From an uncultured Clostridia bacterium (lineage in GTDB: Bacteria > Bacillota > Clostridia > Oscillospirales > Ruminococcaceae): DNA of 64,000 nucleotides. The first letter of the stretch is position 1, and the number at the start of each line of letters is the position of its first letter. Below, piece after piece: positions 1 through 9,964 of the stretch. The translations under genes and the position numbers were made by a program. The DNA lies in the NCBI GenBank assembly GCA_945923775.1, contig CAMELR010000004.1, positions 50,849-114,848 on the forward strand. The letters run 5' to 3'. Below the pieces are notes generated by a model. That model had not been told where the DNA came from, ran no database searches, and was given only the letters and a program-made list of their open reading frames with translations.

Positions 1-891
1 GTTCCAAAGGAAAAGTACGACCTTTATCAGCAGGCTTACGCTGAAACCGGAAGAGCCGGAATCGGTTTCAATGTGGAGTTTGACGATTACTATCTTAGCG
101 AGTGGGACGACGCGTTCGGCACGTCGGCGACGTTCGGATTCTTCGGCGGCGACGGAGCCAACGGAGATATAATCGAGTGCGACTGCACTACCGACGATTC
201 GTTTGACATATGGACAGGCACAACTGAAAACGGCGATGTTGTCGGCATGCTTTACGGAGAGAGCAGCGAGTGGGTATTCGGGCAGGCTGCCAAGAGCGTT
301 ACCTGTCAGTTCAGGTATAACATTCGCAGTGCCGGTACGCTTGTAGACGGAAGCTACGAATATTCCACGCTGGTTCTTAGACCGGGCGAGGAACACGATA
401 TAAGCGGCTGCAAGTTCAAGGCGCTCCCCACTGTGACCTACACCGGAAAGCCGTTCACACCCGTCATAGAGGCGGATTACGAGGACCGTACGCTCAACGA
501 GGGTTACGACTACACGATAGATTATCAGGACGCTGTAACACCTGGCATAGCGTCTGTGCGCATAACCGGAATAAACAGCTTCAAAGGCACAAAGACGCTG
601 AAATTTAAGATACTTCCGCCGAAATCCACGTTAAAGGGACGTAAGGTAAAAAATGAAAACCGCGCCACGCTTACATGGTCAAGGCCAGGCGGTATATACC
701 CCAATTATGAGGTACAGGCGGCTGAGGGCAAGGGTAAATTCACAAAGCTTGCGGACATTCAGAACCACAAGCTGAGCCTGAAGGTTAAATGGACTTCCAA
801 ATCCGGGTGCAGGTTCAGGATACGCCCGTACATTACCGTTGGAGGAAAGCGGATATACGGAAAGTGGTCAAATGTTGTCAGACTGAAATAA
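1..891 (+). CDS. 3' part of a secreted Ig-like/FN3-like protein (5' end outside window)
   Basis: The frame is open from base 1 with no start, so the gene begins left of the window; the GTG at 73 is internal. Visible residues form an aromatic and Asp-rich N-terminal part, then a bacterial Ig-like segment around VTYTGKPFTPVIEADYE and a stretch resembling a fibronectin type III fold (LTWSRPGGIYPNYEVQAAE) up to the C-terminus. No catalytic motif or anchor is seen. Such modules are common in extracellular proteins of gut Firmicutes, so it is probably a surface or secreted protein of unknown function. It is convergent with the cellobiose phosphorylase gene and shares a bidirectional terminator with it. 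Confidence 0.7.
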   Translation, partial: VPKEKYDLYQQAYAETGRAGIGFNVEFDDYYLSEWDDAFGTSATFGFFGGDGANGDIIECDCTTDDSFDIWTGTTENGDVVGMLYGESSEWVFGQAAKSVTCQFRYNIRSAGTLVDGSYEYSTLVLRPGEEHDISGCKFKALPTVTYTGKPFTPVIEADYEDRTLNEGYDYTIDYQDAVTPGIASVRITGINSFKGTKTLKFKILPPKSTLKGRKVKNENRATLTWSRPGGIYPNYEVQAAEGKGKFTKLADIQNHKLSLKVKWTSKSGCRFRIRPYITVGGKRIYGKWSNVVRLK

Positions 892-898
892 CATAAAA

Positions 899-926
899 AA
901 TCCCCCGCTCACACGAACGGGGGATT
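899..926. terminator. Bidirectional rho-independent terminator
   Basis: A perfect inverted repeat AATCCCCCG / CGGGGGATT separated by 10 bases lies between two convergent genes. On the minus strand it is followed by TTTTTT, so it mainly ends the cellobiose phosphorylase transcript; on the plus strand the T-tract is weaker. Confidence 0.85.
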
Positions 927-939
927 ATTCTATCTCGAA

Positions 940-3333
940 TTACATCTCGATAACAACATCGTTCTCAGCCTTCAGGATAGAGTCGAGGATAAGCTTGCCC
1001 TCGATCTTCTCGCCGTTGACTGTAACGGACTTCACGCCGTGCTCGGAACCGTTCGGGTTCTTTACGGTAACGTGGAGCTTCTTGCCGCGGAAGGTCTTTT
1101 CCATGGTGTATTCCTTCCACTCGGAGGGGATAGATGGGTCGATCACCAGACCCTTGGTCTCGGGGTTCAGACCGAGGATACCCTCAGTTGTACCAACCAT
1201 AACGGTGGAAGCGGTACCGGTCAGCCAATGAACGTGTGCGCGGCCTGCGAACGGGCTGTCCTTGCCCTCAACGAACTGACCGTATACGTACGGCTCGAGC
1301 ACTCTGTGCTCTGCGTTGTCGTTGTAGGTAGCGGGAGCCGCCTCAGTCCAGTACTGGTAAGCGCGGTTGCCGTGACCCAGCTTGGATTCAGCCAGTATCA
1401 GCCAGCCCTGCGGCTGGGAGAAGATACCTGCGTTCTCCTTGGTGCACTTGTTGAAGCACTGCATGAGCGCTCCGGGGAAGCCGTGCTTTACGTAAGGCGG
1501 GTACATTACCATTGCGCCGTACGGAGTGTTCAGCTCGCGGTAAACGCTGTCCATAGCCTTCTCCTGCTGCTCCTTTGTTCCGAAGCCGGAGATAACGGAC
1601 CAGCTCTGCGGGTTGAGCCACATGGAAGCCTCAGGATCAGTGCGCTGACCGATGATGGTGCCGTCCTCCTTGTAGCCGCGGATCCATCTGTCCTCGTTCC
1701 AGCAGGCGGAGAGGATAGTATCGAGCTTAGCGCCGATCTCGTCCAGGTACTTGATGTAGTCTGTATCGTTCTTCTCAACTGCGTAGGTGCGCAGGATCTT
1801 GATAGCGTATACGAGCTGGAATGCAACGAAGGTGGACTCGCCCTGCTTGCCGAGACGGAGGCAGTCGTTCCAGTCAGCGTGCAGACCTGCGGGCATGCCG
1901 TGGTTGCCGAGGTGGTTCATGGAGAAGTCGATGGCTCTCTTGAGGTGGTCGTAAACGGTGCCCTTCTCGCCGTCGTTAGCGTAGAGGATCTCCTCGTCGA
2001 GGAACGCGGAATCGCCGCTCTCGGAGATGTACTTGTAAACGGTCGGGAACAGCCACAGAGCGTCGTCTGCACGGTAGCTGGGGTGACCAGTCTGCTTCGC
2101 GTATACGGAGTTCTCGTCGTTCTCGTCGGGGTGGTTCTCCTGACCCGCCTTGTGGTCGTACTTAACCAGCGGCAGACCTGCGCCGTTAGTTACCTGCGCG
2201 GACAGCATGAACACGATCTGCTTCTTAGCCATCTCAGGCGCAAGGTGAATGATACCCTGGATATCCTGAACGGTGTCGCGGTAGCCGAAGCCGTTTCTCA
2301 GGCCGCAGTACTGGAAGGAAGCCGCTCTGGACCAGATGAAGGTGATGAAGCAGTTGTAAGCGTTCCAGGTGTTGACCATGTTGTTGAAGTTCTTGTCGGG
2401 GGTGTTTACCTGGAGGTTGTCCAGCTTGCTGTGCCAGTAGTTCTTGAGCTGTGCAAGCTCTGCCTCTACCGCGCCGGACTTCTCGTATCTGCTGATGATC
2501 TCGGTGATCTCAGCCTCGGTCTTCTGGCCGCCGAGGACGTATGTCAGCTCCTTGGTCTCGCCGGGCTGGAGGACGATGTCGCTCTCGAGCGCGCCAACGG
2601 AGTTGGTGTTGTAGTTGAGGTCGCCCTTCAGGCCTTCCTCGATGCCCTTCGGGTTGGAGTAGCTTCTGTAGGTGCCTACGAAGGAATCTCTGTCGCCGCA
2701 GTAAGCGTCTACCTTAGCGCCAGCCAGACCGAGGAAGCGTCCGCTGTTCGGATTGTAGATCTCGTTCTGCATCTGGTGGATATAGTTACCCTTGAAGTAG
2801 GTGCGGGTGATGAACAGAGTGTACTGAAGATTTACCTGATCCTGCTCGTAGTTCGGGTCGTTAACGAACTCGCATACGCCGGTAACAGCGAGCTTTCTGG
2901 GCTTATCGGAGGTGTTTGTTACCTTGGCAGCCCATACCTCGTATGTAGCGCCCTGGGGAACATAGTAAGTAACCTCGGACTTAACGCCCTTGTACTCGGA
3001 AGTGATAACGGTGTAAGCGGTACCGTGGCGGCACTCGCTCTTGAACTGGTCGAGGGGCTTGCATACGGGCGCCCAGGAAGCGGACCAGTAGTCGTTGGTC
3101 TCGAGGTCGCGGAGATATACGTATCTGCCGGGGGTATCGGTGCCTACGCCGTTGAAGCGGTAGCGGATAACACGACCGTTAGCGCCGCTCTTTACGAAGC
3201 TGTAGCCGCCTGCGTTGTTGGAGATGATAGCGCCGTACTCGGGGTCGCCGAGGTAGTTAGCCCATGCGGAAGGTGTGTCCGGACGGGTGATGACATACTC
3301 CTTATTGAGTTCGTCGAAATGACCGTAGTTCAT
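940..3333 (-). CDS. cbp: Cellobiose phosphorylase (GH94)
   Basis: 797 residues, close to the roughly 800 usual for the family. GH94 cellobiose phosphorylases act in the cytoplasm and split cellobiose with phosphate into glucose-1-phosphate and glucose, saving ATP in cellulose degraders. The N-terminus (MNYGHFDELNKEYVITRPDT) is typical of the family. The catalytic acid lies in DWNDCL, with the Asp at residue 490 by my count, the same position as in well-studied cellobiose phosphorylases. GGAGG lies just before the ATG. It is monocistronic, with its own sigma-A promoter and an operator-like palindrome in the promoter spacer, so it is probably induced by substrate or subject to catabolite control. 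A phosphorylase for another beta-glucoside is possible but less likely. Confidence 0.93.
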   Translation of the reverse strand: MNYGHFDELNKEYVITRPDTPSAWANYLGDPEYGAIISNNAGGYSFVKSGANGRVIRYRFNGVGTDTPGRYVYLRDLETNDYWSASWAPVCKPLDQFKSECRHGTAYTVITSEYKGVKSEVTYYVPQGATYEVWAAKVTNTSDKPRKLAVTGVCEFVNDPNYEQDQVNLQYTLFITRTYFKGNYIHQMQNEIYNPNSGRFLGLAGAKVDAYCGDRDSFVGTYRSYSNPKGIEEGLKGDLNYNTNSVGALESDIVLQPGETKELTYVLGGQKTEAEITEIISRYEKSGAVEAELAQLKNYWHSKLDNLQVNTPDKNFNNMVNTWNAYNCFITFIWSRAASFQYCGLRNGFGYRDTVQDIQGIIHLAPEMAKKQIVFMLSAQVTNGAGLPLVKYDHKAGQENHPDENDENSVYAKQTGHPSYRADDALWLFPTVYKYISESGDSAFLDEEILYANDGEKGTVYDHLKRAIDFSMNHLGNHGMPAGLHADWNDCLRLGKQGESTFVAFQLVYAIKILRTYAVEKNDTDYIKYLDEIGAKLDTILSACWNEDRWIRGYKEDGTIIGQRTDPEASMWLNPQSWSVISGFGTKEQQEKAMDSVYRELNTPYGAMVMYPPYVKHGFPGALMQCFNKCTKENAGIFSQPQGWLILAESKLGHGNRAYQYWTEAAPATYNDNAEHRVLEPYVYGQFVEGKDSPFAGRAHVHWLTGTASTVMVGTTEGILGLNPETKGLVIDPSIPSEWKEYTMEKTFRGKKLHVTVKNPNGSEHGVKSVTVNGEKIEGKLILDSILKAENDVVIEM

Positions 3334-3415
3334 TGGTATTCCTCCATGATTCTGATATTTCTGCCGGGTCTCCGGCTAATTTACGGTTTTACCGGGCTTT
3401 TCCCGGTTCCCTTAT

Positions 3416-3444
3416 ATTATAGCAGTAAATCGTTTACATTACAA
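3416..3444 (-). promoter_or_regulatory. Sigma-A promoter of cbp with LacI/CcpA-like operator in spacer
   Basis: Read on the minus strand: -35 TTGTAA (3439-3444), 17-bp spacer, -10 TATAAT (3416-3421). The spacer holds the inverted repeat GTAAA-CGA-TTTAC (3425-3437), preceded by T, which resembles LacI-family sites including CcpA cre (TGWAANCG...). A repressor there would block RNA polymerase. Confidence 0.75.
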
Positions 3445-3452
3445 GGGCGGCG

Positions 3453-3487
3453 ATTTGCACAAAGATTTTTCAACTTTTTGTGCAAAT
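3453..3487. repeat. 11-bp inverted repeat ATTTGCACAAA...TTTGTGCAAAT
   Basis: Perfect 11-bp arms separated by 13 bases, placed just upstream of the cbp -35 box. No T-tract follows, so it is not a standard terminator. The same TTTGTGCAAA word occurs upstream of the hpf and potA promoters, which suggests a shared regulator site. Confidence 0.6.
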
Positions 3488-3504
3488 GCTCTAATCAGCA
3501 TTCA

Positions 3505-3572
3505 AGCTCCGCAGGAAGTCCCGGCGGAGCTGAACGTTATTTAAGTATCAGCGCTATTAGCGCTATTAGCGC
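3505..3572. other. Hairpin and short tandem repeat downstream of hpf
   Basis: AGCTCCGC/GCGGAGCT (3505-3531) can form an 8-bp stem with an 11-base loop; next to it are almost three copies of AGCGCTATT (3550-3572). They follow the hpf stop codon on the minus strand. There is no clear T-tract, so termination is uncertain. Confidence 0.45.
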
Positions 3573-3589
3573 CTTATTTCCCGCGTTGC

Positions 3590-4108
3590 TTATTCCTCGG
3601 GAACCAGAACTGCGTAGTTGCCCTCGTCGCGCTTGTAGACTACGTTTACAGCGCCGGTGTCTGCGTTCTTGAACATGAAGAACGTGTGGTCGAGCAGGTT
3701 CATCTGAAGGATAGCCTCGTCAACGGACATCGGGCGGAGGTGGAACTTCTTCTCACGAATGACCTCGTACTCCTTCTCCTCTGCCTCGGGTGCAAGTCCC
3801 TCGAACGCACCTGTACGCAGGCTCTTTTCAACCTTGGTCTTCTGCTTTCTGATCTGGCGGATAACGCGGTCAACGGTTACGTCGAGGGCGTCGTTCTTGT
3901 CCTTCGCGGACTGCTCTGCACGGTAGATGATACCGTTATATTTTACCGTAAGCTCAAGAATGATAAGTTCACGGCGCTCCTCGAGGGTGATCTTAGCCTC
4001 GGCCTCCTCGGGGAAGAAGCGATCCAGCTTTGCGCTGAGCTTCTGTGTCGCATAGTCGGTGAACGACTGGTTGATTGTGAGCTTCTTAGCGGTGATGGTT
4101 ACTTTCAT
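3590..4108 (-). CDS. hpf: Ribosome hibernation promoting factor, long form (HPF/YfiA)
   Basis: 172 residues. Long HPF binds 30S subunits and, through its C-terminal domain, joins 70S ribosomes into inactive 100S dimers in stationary phase or stress. The N-terminal S30AE domain (MKVTITAKKLTINQSFTDYA) and the C-terminal dimerisation domain (EKKFHLRPMSVDEAILQMNL to the end) are both recognisable. I chose the ATG at 4108 because AAAGGA lies about 9 bases upstream and the family starts with this MKV-type strand; the longer frame to 4162 has no ribosome binding site and adds unrelated residues. It is monocistronic, with a sigma-A promoter at 4236-4264. Confidence 0.95.
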   Translation of the reverse strand: MKVTITAKKLTINQSFTDYATQKLSAKLDRFFPEEAEAKITLEERRELIILELTVKYNGIIYRAEQSAKDKNDALDVTVDRVIRQIRKQKTKVEKSLRTGAFEGLAPEAEEKEYEVIREKKFHLRPMSVDEAILQMNLLDHTFFMFKNADTGAVNVVYKRDEGNYAVLVPEE

Positions 4109-4235
4109 ACTGATCATTCCTTTCGGGTCGGACGAGCCACGGCAGACGCCGCCGCCCGGCAAACCGGGATTTTAAAACAAATCAACAGAGCCGCCCGGAC
4201 TTTCGTCCCGTGAGCCTGTTAACTTGTCTGTATAC

Positions 4236-4264
4236 ATTGTAACATATTTATCGCAAATATACAA
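4236..4264 (-). promoter_or_regulatory. Sigma-A promoter of hpf
   Basis: On the minus strand -35 TTGTAT (4259-4264) and -10 TACAAT (4236-4241) are 17 bp apart. A TTTGCACAAA word lies 33 bp upstream (4298-4307). The leader is about 120 nt. Confidence 0.65.
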
Positions 4265-4441
4265 TACCCTTTATGAAATTTCATCTTTTTTACACATTTT
4301 GCACAAAGAATTATGTAAAGATTGAACAAATAGATTACACCTGATATTACAAGCGCATTTGCCTCCGGCGGAAAAATCCACAAAAACGCGCTTGCAGATA
4401 TGTCTAATAAAACGATTTTGAAACCGCCTGTTTTCTGTATA

Positions 4442-4470
4442 TTGAAAGTCATGTTGAAAAGTGGTATAAT
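4442..4470 (+). promoter_or_regulatory. Sigma-A promoter of the GtrA/oxidoreductase/GT-C operon
   Basis: -35 TTGAAA (4442-4447), 17-bp spacer, -10 TATAAT (4465-4470), followed by GGGGGA and the ATG at 4501. The 4271-4441 stretch upstream is AT-rich with no gene. Confidence 0.75.
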
Positions 4471-4500
4471 TAACATATCTCAAATAATGGGGGAACACAG

Positions 4501-4956
4501 ATGACAGAAGATAAGCGCAGGAAGCTGCTGAGCCTGTTCTGGGAATTCTTCAGATACGCTGTTGTGGGCGGTATCGCATTCCTGGCGGACTATGGAACGC
4601 TGTTCCTGTTTCAGGAGCTGATACTCACCGGAGGAACTCCGTGGGAGCTGTTCATTTCCACCGCGGCGGGATTCATCGTAGGTCTCATCGTGAACTACGT
4701 GCTTTCGCTGACGTTCGTATTCCGCAGGAAGGACAACCGCGGCAGCGGTAAGAGCGTGGCGGCATTCCTGATTTTCACCGTGGTCGGCGTGATCGGCCTG
4801 GGGCTGACGGAACTCATAATGTACCTCGGAACCGAGCTGCTCCATATTAGCTTCCTTATTGTAAAGATAGCCGCCGCAGCCATCGTCCTCGTATGGAACT
4901 ACGTCGGACGGAAGGTGCTAATATTCGACAGAAAAGGAAAAACTGAAGTCAAATGA
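4501..4956 (+). CDS. GtrA-family membrane protein
   Basis: 151 residues with four predicted membrane segments, as in the GtrA family. Members are thought to help move polyprenyl-phosphate-linked sugars across the membrane or to support partner glycosyltransferases. The opening [20 protein letters not shown] is characteristic. It is the first gene of a three-gene operon: its stop overlaps the next start (ATGA at 4953). A flippase-like role for a sugar used by the GT-C enzyme two genes downstream fits the context; that link is inference. Confidence 0.88.
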   Translation: MTEDKRRKLLSLFWEFFRYAVVGGIAFLADYGTLFLFQELILTGGTPWELFISTAAGFIVGLIVNYVLSLTFVFRRKDNRGSGKSVAAFLIFTVVGVIGLGLTELIMYLGTELLHISFLIVKIAAAAIVLVWNYVGRKVLIFDRKGKTEVK

Positions 4957-6536
4957 AGAACGTAATAATCATCGGCGCTGGTCCTGCGGGACTCACCGCC
5001 GCATACACCCTGCTGACTGAAAGCAGCGAATACCACCCCATAATAATCGAAGCCAGCGAATTCATCGGCGGAATATCCCGCACCGCGCGGTACAACGGGA
5101 ACCGCATCGACATCGGAGGCCACAGATTTTTCTCGAAAAACAAGGAGGTCATGAAGCTGTGGACGGATATCCTCCCGCTTCAGGGTGCGCCCTCAAAGGA
5201 CGACAAGGTGCTCGGCAGGACCCACACCTTCTCCGACGATCCGGAGATCGACCCGGACAAAATCGACAACGTTTTCCTCGCGCGCACACGCTTGTCCCGA
5301 ATATACTTCCGCAAGCGATTCTTCGACTACCCCATCTCGCTGAAACCCGCGACCTTCATCAACATGGGATTCGTCAACACGATGAAGGCGGGCTTCGGAT
5401 ATCTCGGCAGCGTTATCCACAAGCTTCCGGAGACCTCGCTTGAGAATTTCTACATAAACCGCTTCGGAAAGCCGCTCTACCAGATGTTCTTCGAGGACTA
5501 CACCGAAAAGCTCTGGGGAGTGCACCCGTCAAATATCGCTGCGGACTGGGGCGCTCAGCGCGTCAAGGGGCTTTCCGTGTGGAAGGTCATAACCTCCGCG
5601 CTTTCCAAGCCGTTCAAGAAAAACAAGAACAACGTCGAGACCTCGCTCATAGACGAATTCTACTACCCGAAATTCGGTCCGGGTCAGCTCTGGGAGCGCA
5701 TGGCAGAGATAGACCGCGAAAAGGGCGCGGAGCTTCTCATGCAGCATGAGGTCGTGCGGGTAAACGCGGAAAACGGCTCCGTGAGATCCGTGACCGTGCG
5801 CTGCACCGACAGCAGCTCCCCTGATTTCGGTAAGGAGCGCACCATCGAATGCGACTACCTTGTTTCCTCAATGGCGGTCAAGGATCTGGTGCAGGCTCTC
5901 CCGGACGTGCCGGAGGATATACTGCACATCGCGTCAGAGCTTCCCTACCGGGATTTCATCACCGTAGGTCTGCTGCTCGACCGGCTGGAGATCCAGAACA
6001 AGACCAAGACCCCGACCATCAACAATATAGTCCCGGACTGCTGGATATACATTCAGGAACGCGAGGTAAAGCTCGGAAGGCTCCAGATATTCAACAACTG
6101 GTCGCCCTATATGGTGGACGACAACACGAAGCACGTCTGGGTGGGACTTGAGTACTTCTGCACCGAAGGCGACGAAATGTGGAACACTCCCCCGGAGGAG
6201 TTCATCGACTTCGCCTCAAAGGAGCTGGAGCAGATTGGCATAATAAAGCGCGAGAACATCGTAGACAGCTTCACCACCAAGGTGAAGAAGGCCTACCCGG
6301 CGTACTTCGGAACCTACAAGGAGTTCGGGAAGGTGCGTGGGTACCTCGACAGCTTCGATAATCTCTACTGCATAGGCAGAAACGGTCAGCACCGCTACAA
6401 CAACATGGATCACTCCATGCTGACGGCGATGAACGCCGCCCGCTCGATAATCTCCGGCACCGGAGACCGCGAGAGCGTCTGGAGCGTCAACACCGAGAAG
6501 GAATACCACGAGGAAGCAAAGGAGCAAAAGCAATGA
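4953..6536 (+). CDS. FAD-dependent oxidoreductase related to UDP-galactopyranose mutase/protoporphyrinogen oxidase
   Basis: 527 residues. The N-terminal Rossmann motif [13 protein letters not shown] (about residues 6-18) and GGHRFFSK about 50 residues later mark an FAD-binding protein of the UDP-galactopyranose mutase/amine-oxidase-like group. The C-terminus has [20 protein letters not shown], the FAD-contacting segment typical of this subgroup. It overlaps gtrA by 4 bases and the downstream glycosyltransferase by 4 bases, so translation is coupled. It may modify a sugar nucleotide or lipid-linked sugar for the GT-C enzyme. It is longer than classical Glf (about 370-390 residues), so I do not call it Glf. 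Confidence 0.82.
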   Translation: MKNVIIIGAGPAGLTAAYTLLTESSEYHPIIIEASEFIGGISRTARYNGNRIDIGGHRFFSKNKEVMKLWTDILPLQGAPSKDDKVLGRTHTFSDDPEIDPDKIDNVFLARTRLSRIYFRKRFFDYPISLKPATFINMGFVNTMKAGFGYLGSVIHKLPETSLENFYINRFGKPLYQMFFEDYTEKLWGVHPSNIAADWGAQRVKGLSVWKVITSALSKPFKKNKNNVETSLIDEFYYPKFGPGQLWERMAEIDREKGAELLMQHEVVRVNAENGSVRSVTVRCTDSSSPDFGKERTIECDYLVSSMAVKDLVQALPDVPEDILHIASELPYRDFITVGLLLDRLEIQNKTKTPTINNIVPDCWIYIQEREVKLGRLQIFNNWSPYMVDDNTKHVWVGLEYFCTEGDEMWNTPPEEFIDFASKELEQIGIIKRENIVDSFTTKVKKAYPAYFGTYKEFGKVRGYLDSFDNLYCIGRNGQHRYNNMDHSMLTAMNAARSIISGTGDRESVWSVNTEKEYHEEAKEQKQ

Positions 6537-8122
6537 CCGATACTTCAGGAAAGCGAAGCATACAGAAAAGCAGCATTATCCTGCTCTGCCTGTTCATAGT
6601 CTACCTTGTACTGACCTTCATCGGCGCCGCCCGCCACGAGATATGGTACGACGAGGCGCAGGCGTGGAATATCGCAAAATACAACGATATTTCCGGAATC
6701 ATCGGTTTCATGAAATATGAAGGCCACCCGCCGCTCTGGCACTTTGTCCTCTACCCATTTGCCAAGGCGGGGCTTCCGGCGGATATCCTTCCGTTCATAA
6801 GCTGGTTTATTTCCGGCGTGGCTGCCGGGCTTCTTCTATGGAAGGCTCCGTTCAGGCCGCTGCTTAAAGGCATTTTGCTGTTTTCCGGCAGCCTGATATT
6901 TTACAACAGCGTGATGTCGCGCGTGTACTGCCTCATTCTGCTGATACTTGTGCTGCTTGCCATCGTCTACAAGGACAGAAACCGCCGCCCTGTCGTCTAC
7001 GGACTGCTTATTGCGCTCCTTGCAAATACGCACCTCATGATGTCCGGTCTGGTCGGAATACTCGGTATCTACATGATAATCGACCTGTTCAAACTGTGGA
7101 AAACATCTTCAGGGAAAATGAACATTCTGCGGCTTGCCGGCCTTGCAATTGCGGGCGTCGGAGTTATCCTGCTGATAGTGCCGCTTCTGGGATGCCTGAG
7201 CACAAACGAAGGGATTGCTTACAAAACCGAAAATCTGAATTTATTATCTGTTTTTGACAGCCTGAGCAAAACCCTCGGAACGATAACAGCCGGCGCAGTG
7301 CTTGATCAGCAGCTTCCTTTTCTGTCACCCACCGCCAACTGGACGCTTGGAGCATGCATAGGGCTTGTCATGGTATGCGCAATGGTTTTTTTCAGGCATT
7401 ACAGAAAGCATTTTATTGTAATGCTCGTATTTACAGGCGTTTATTCCGTGATATGCTGCGTTATCTGGTATTCGCTCCCGCAGCGCGCTACGCTTTTCCT
7501 GTTCACCTATGCGATTATTTATTGGTTTGCCCTCGATACCGAAACCCCTGTATACAAAGAGCCAAAACCGCTTGATAAGAAAACATCAGCCTTAGGCAAG
7601 CGGTTCTTCTCATGGTTCAGGGGCATAGATAAGCAGTTTGACAAAGCATTCTTCGTTTTGTTCTGCACATATATTGCCGCAACGATCCCAATGGGTAGCT
7701 ATCAACTTATCAAGGACTATTTCACAGATTACAGCTATTCAAAGATAACCGCTGAATTTGTAAGAAGCGAATTGCCCGACGATGCTGTTTTAGTGATAGA
7801 ACCGAGTGAAACCACGCCTTCTTATAAAGCCTACCTGCCTGAATATAAATTCTATTCGTTAAGCAACGCTGATTTCTGGTATTATGCCGACCATTCAATA
7901 TATGAAAAAGACGCAGTTATAGATTACAACAAAATTTATAACGACCTTAAAAATTACAAGCACTTATACAAACTCTATTTTGGCATAGAACCGCTTGATG
8001 ATAATGTTCTGTTTGAACGGCACAGAAACGACTCGGTATTGATATACCCGCACGACCTGAATATTGAAATCACCGTATTCGACCTTGACAAAGAGATCCT
8101 TCCCTTTATCAGCGATAACTAA
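6533..8122 (+). CDS. GT-C (ArnT/PMT-like) membrane glycosyltransferase
   Basis: 529 residues with about ten hydrophobic segments. The first extracytoplasmic loop carries WYDEAQAWN and then HPPLWHF, the acidic and His motifs seen in polyprenyl-phosphate-sugar-dependent GT-C enzymes such as the ArnT/PMT group. The C-terminal 150 residues are soluble and more AT-rich in codon use. It is the last gene of the GtrA operon and is followed by a strong terminator. With GtrA and an oxidoreductase in the operon, it probably transfers a lipid-linked sugar to an envelope acceptor outside the membrane. Donor and acceptor cannot be named from sequence. Confidence 0.82.
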   Translation: MTDTSGKRSIQKSSIILLCLFIVYLVLTFIGAARHEIWYDEAQAWNIAKYNDISGIIGFMKYEGHPPLWHFVLYPFAKAGLPADILPFISWFISGVAAGLLLWKAPFRPLLKGILLFSGSLIFYNSVMSRVYCLILLILVLLAIVYKDRNRRPVVYGLLIALLANTHLMMSGLVGILGIYMIIDLFKLWKTSSGKMNILRLAGLAIAGVGVILLIVPLLGCLSTNEGIAYKTENLNLLSVFDSLSKTLGTITAGAVLDQQLPFLSPTANWTLGACIGLVMVCAMVFFRHYRKHFIVMLVFTGVYSVICCVIWYSLPQRATLFLFTYAIIYWFALDTETPVYKEPKPLDKKTSALGKRFFSWFRGIDKQFDKAFFVLFCTYIAATIPMGSYQLIKDYFTDYSYSKITAEFVRSELPDDAVLVIEPSETTPSYKAYLPEYKFYSLSNADFWYYADHSIYEKDAVIDYNKIYNDLKNYKHLYKLYFGIEPLDDNVLFERHRNDSVLIYPHDLNIEITVFDLDKEILPFISDN

Positions 8123-8135
8123 CCGCAACTAAAAA

Positions 8136-8163
8136 CAATGGGCTGCACGAATGCAGCCCATTG
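8136..8163 (+). terminator. Rho-independent terminator (bidirectional)
   Basis: Perfect 12-bp stem CAATGGGCTGCA / TGCAGCCCATTG with CGAA tetraloop between convergent genes. On the minus strand it is followed by TTTTTAG, so it also ends putP. Confidence 0.88.
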
Positions 8164-8184
8164 CTTTATAAACAGATATCTTGA

Positions 8185-9747
8185 TTATTCCCCGATAGCC
8201 TGAGCCTCGGTCTCCTTAGCGTTAGCCCTTGCAAAGAGCTCGTCGACCTTCTGCCTGTCGACCTTGGTGCAGAGGGACACGATAATTACGGCAGCCAGCG
8301 CGATAATGAACGCAGGCAGCAGCGAGTAGATACCGGTCGCAGTGGAGAGGCTTACAAACGCGCCGTCTGCAGGGATCATCGGGATAGTCTCCCAGATGAC
8401 AACGGACGCGCCGCCGGAGATAATACCTGCAACTGCGCCGTTCATTGTCATGCGCTTCCAGAACAGCGAGAGCAGCATAGCCGGACCGAACGCCGCTCCG
8501 AGGCCTGCCCATGCGTAGGAAACCAGACCCATTACCGAGCTGTTCGGGTCGAGTGCGATGAGGTACGCAATGACTGCGACTGCAATAACGGTGCCGCGGC
8601 TGATCCACATGAGGGTCTTTTCCTTGGCGTCCTTCTTGAAGAGCTTGAACATATCGTTGCTTACGGAGGAAGCGGTCACGAGGAGCTGGGAATCCGCGGT
8701 GCTCATGATAGCCGCCAGGATAGCCGCGAGCACGATGCCCGCGATGATACCGGGCAGGAGCTTACCGCTGAGGAACATGAAGATCCTTTCCGCGTCGCCG
8801 ATGGCGTTGAATTCAGCCAGCATAGCCTCGTTGCCTGCGGAGTTCAGGAAGATGTAGCCGAAAATTCCGACCAGCACAGCCGCACCGAGGGTAATGAAAA
8901 CCCAGATGGTCGCGATGAGCCGTGACTTCTTGATGAGGTCGCTTGACTTTATAGCCATGAAGCGAACCAGGATATGCGGCATTCCGAAGTAGCCGAGCCC
9001 CCACGCCAGACCGGAAAGGATAGTAGTCCATGCGATGTAGCCGTTTACGTTCTCAAAGAGGTTGAGGTAGTTGGAGATGACAGCGCCGTCAGCGTTGAGG
9101 AACTGCACTGCAGAAACGTCCGGAGTCTGGATAATGCACACCAGCGGAACTACGACCAGAGCCGCGAACATCAGCAGACCCTGAATGAGGTCAGTCCAGC
9201 AGACCGCGAAGAATCCTCCGAGGAAGGTGTAGGAAATGATGATGAGCGCGCCGATGGTAAGGGAAAGCGTGTAATCCGTGCCGAACATGTAGTTGAACAG
9301 CTTGGCGCCGCTGCTGAATGCGGAAGCAGTATAAATAAGGAAGAACACGAAAATAATTGCCGCGCACGCGAAGCGTATAACGGGATTCTGAGTGAAGAAG
9401 CGCTTCTGGAAGTACTCCGGGATAGTGATGGCGTCGCCGGCGGCGTAGGACATCTTACGGAGCCTTGCCGCGAGTATCTTCCAGTTGAGGTATGTACCGA
9501 TGAAAAGACCTATCGCGATCCAGCTTTCAGTCAGTCCGCTGACGAAGATCGCGCCGGGCAGACCCATCAGCAGCCAGCCGCTCATATCCGAAGCCTGGGC
9601 TGAAATAGCCGTTGTCCAGCTTCCGAGCTGGCGGCCTCCTATAAAGTAATCGCTCATGCTCTTGGATTTCTTGTAGGAAAAAATTCCTATTCCGAGAATA
9701 ACAAGGGCATAAGCCACAAATGCGATAATTACGAAAATGTTTCCCAT
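8185..9747 (-). CDS. putP: Sodium/proline symporter (SSS family)
   Basis: 520 residues with about 13 membrane segments, the family length. Imports proline driven by sodium. The first part contains SDMSGWLLMGLPGA, the sodium and proline-site segment of PutP proteins, and a DYFIGGRQLGSW lead-in typical of the family. AGGAG lies before the ATG. It is monocistronic, divergent from azlCD and convergent with the GT-C operon, with a terminator at 8136-8163. Another small solute of the SSS family is possible, but the match to PutP over the whole length is good. Confidence 0.92.
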   Translation of the reverse strand: MGNIFVIIAFVAYALVILGIGIFSYKKSKSMSDYFIGGRQLGSWTTAISAQASDMSGWLLMGLPGAIFVSGLTESWIAIGLFIGTYLNWKILAARLRKMSYAAGDAITIPEYFQKRFFTQNPVIRFACAAIIFVFFLIYTASAFSSGAKLFNYMFGTDYTLSLTIGALIIISYTFLGGFFAVCWTDLIQGLLMFAALVVVPLVCIIQTPDVSAVQFLNADGAVISNYLNLFENVNGYIAWTTILSGLAWGLGYFGMPHILVRFMAIKSSDLIKKSRLIATIWVFITLGAAVLVGIFGYIFLNSAGNEAMLAEFNAIGDAERIFMFLSGKLLPGIIAGIVLAAILAAIMSTADSQLLVTASSVSNDMFKLFKKDAKEKTLMWISRGTVIAVAVIAYLIALDPNSSVMGLVSYAWAGLGAAFGPAMLLSLFWKRMTMNGAVAGIISGGASVVIWETIPMIPADGAFVSLSTATGIYSLLPAFIIALAAVIIVSLCTKVDRQKVDELFARANAKETEAQAIGE

Positions 9748-9896
9748 TTGTTTTCTCCTTTTTATTTGTATTTGTTTTTGTCATGCTTTTCAGCACATAT
9801 TATCATTTTAGCATTTTTCTTTAATAATTGCAAGAGCCGACCTGAATTTTTGTGAATTATATATGTAATAAATTGCGGAAGTCCGTATATTTTGTA

Positions 9897-9925
9897 TTGA
9901 TTTATTCCCTGGATTGTGCTAAAAT
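9897..9925 (+). promoter_or_regulatory. Sigma-A promoter of azlCD
   Basis: -35 TTGATT (9897-9902), 17-bp spacer, -10 TAAAAT (9920-9925). The first start with a suitable ribosome binding site is the ATG at 9965. The 190-bp divergent region to putP holds nothing else I recognise. Confidence 0.55.
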
Positions 9926-9964
9926 AATAAAGTTGTCAATGTGACCTGCGGAAAAGGGAGAATT

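Noticed and set aside
1039..3672. Long open frame (877 codons) opposite the cellobiose phosphorylase gene
   Set aside because: It is the antisense of a clearly recognised GH94 gene with biased codons; it also crosses the intergenic promoter and part of hpf, has no ribosome binding site and no family resemblance.
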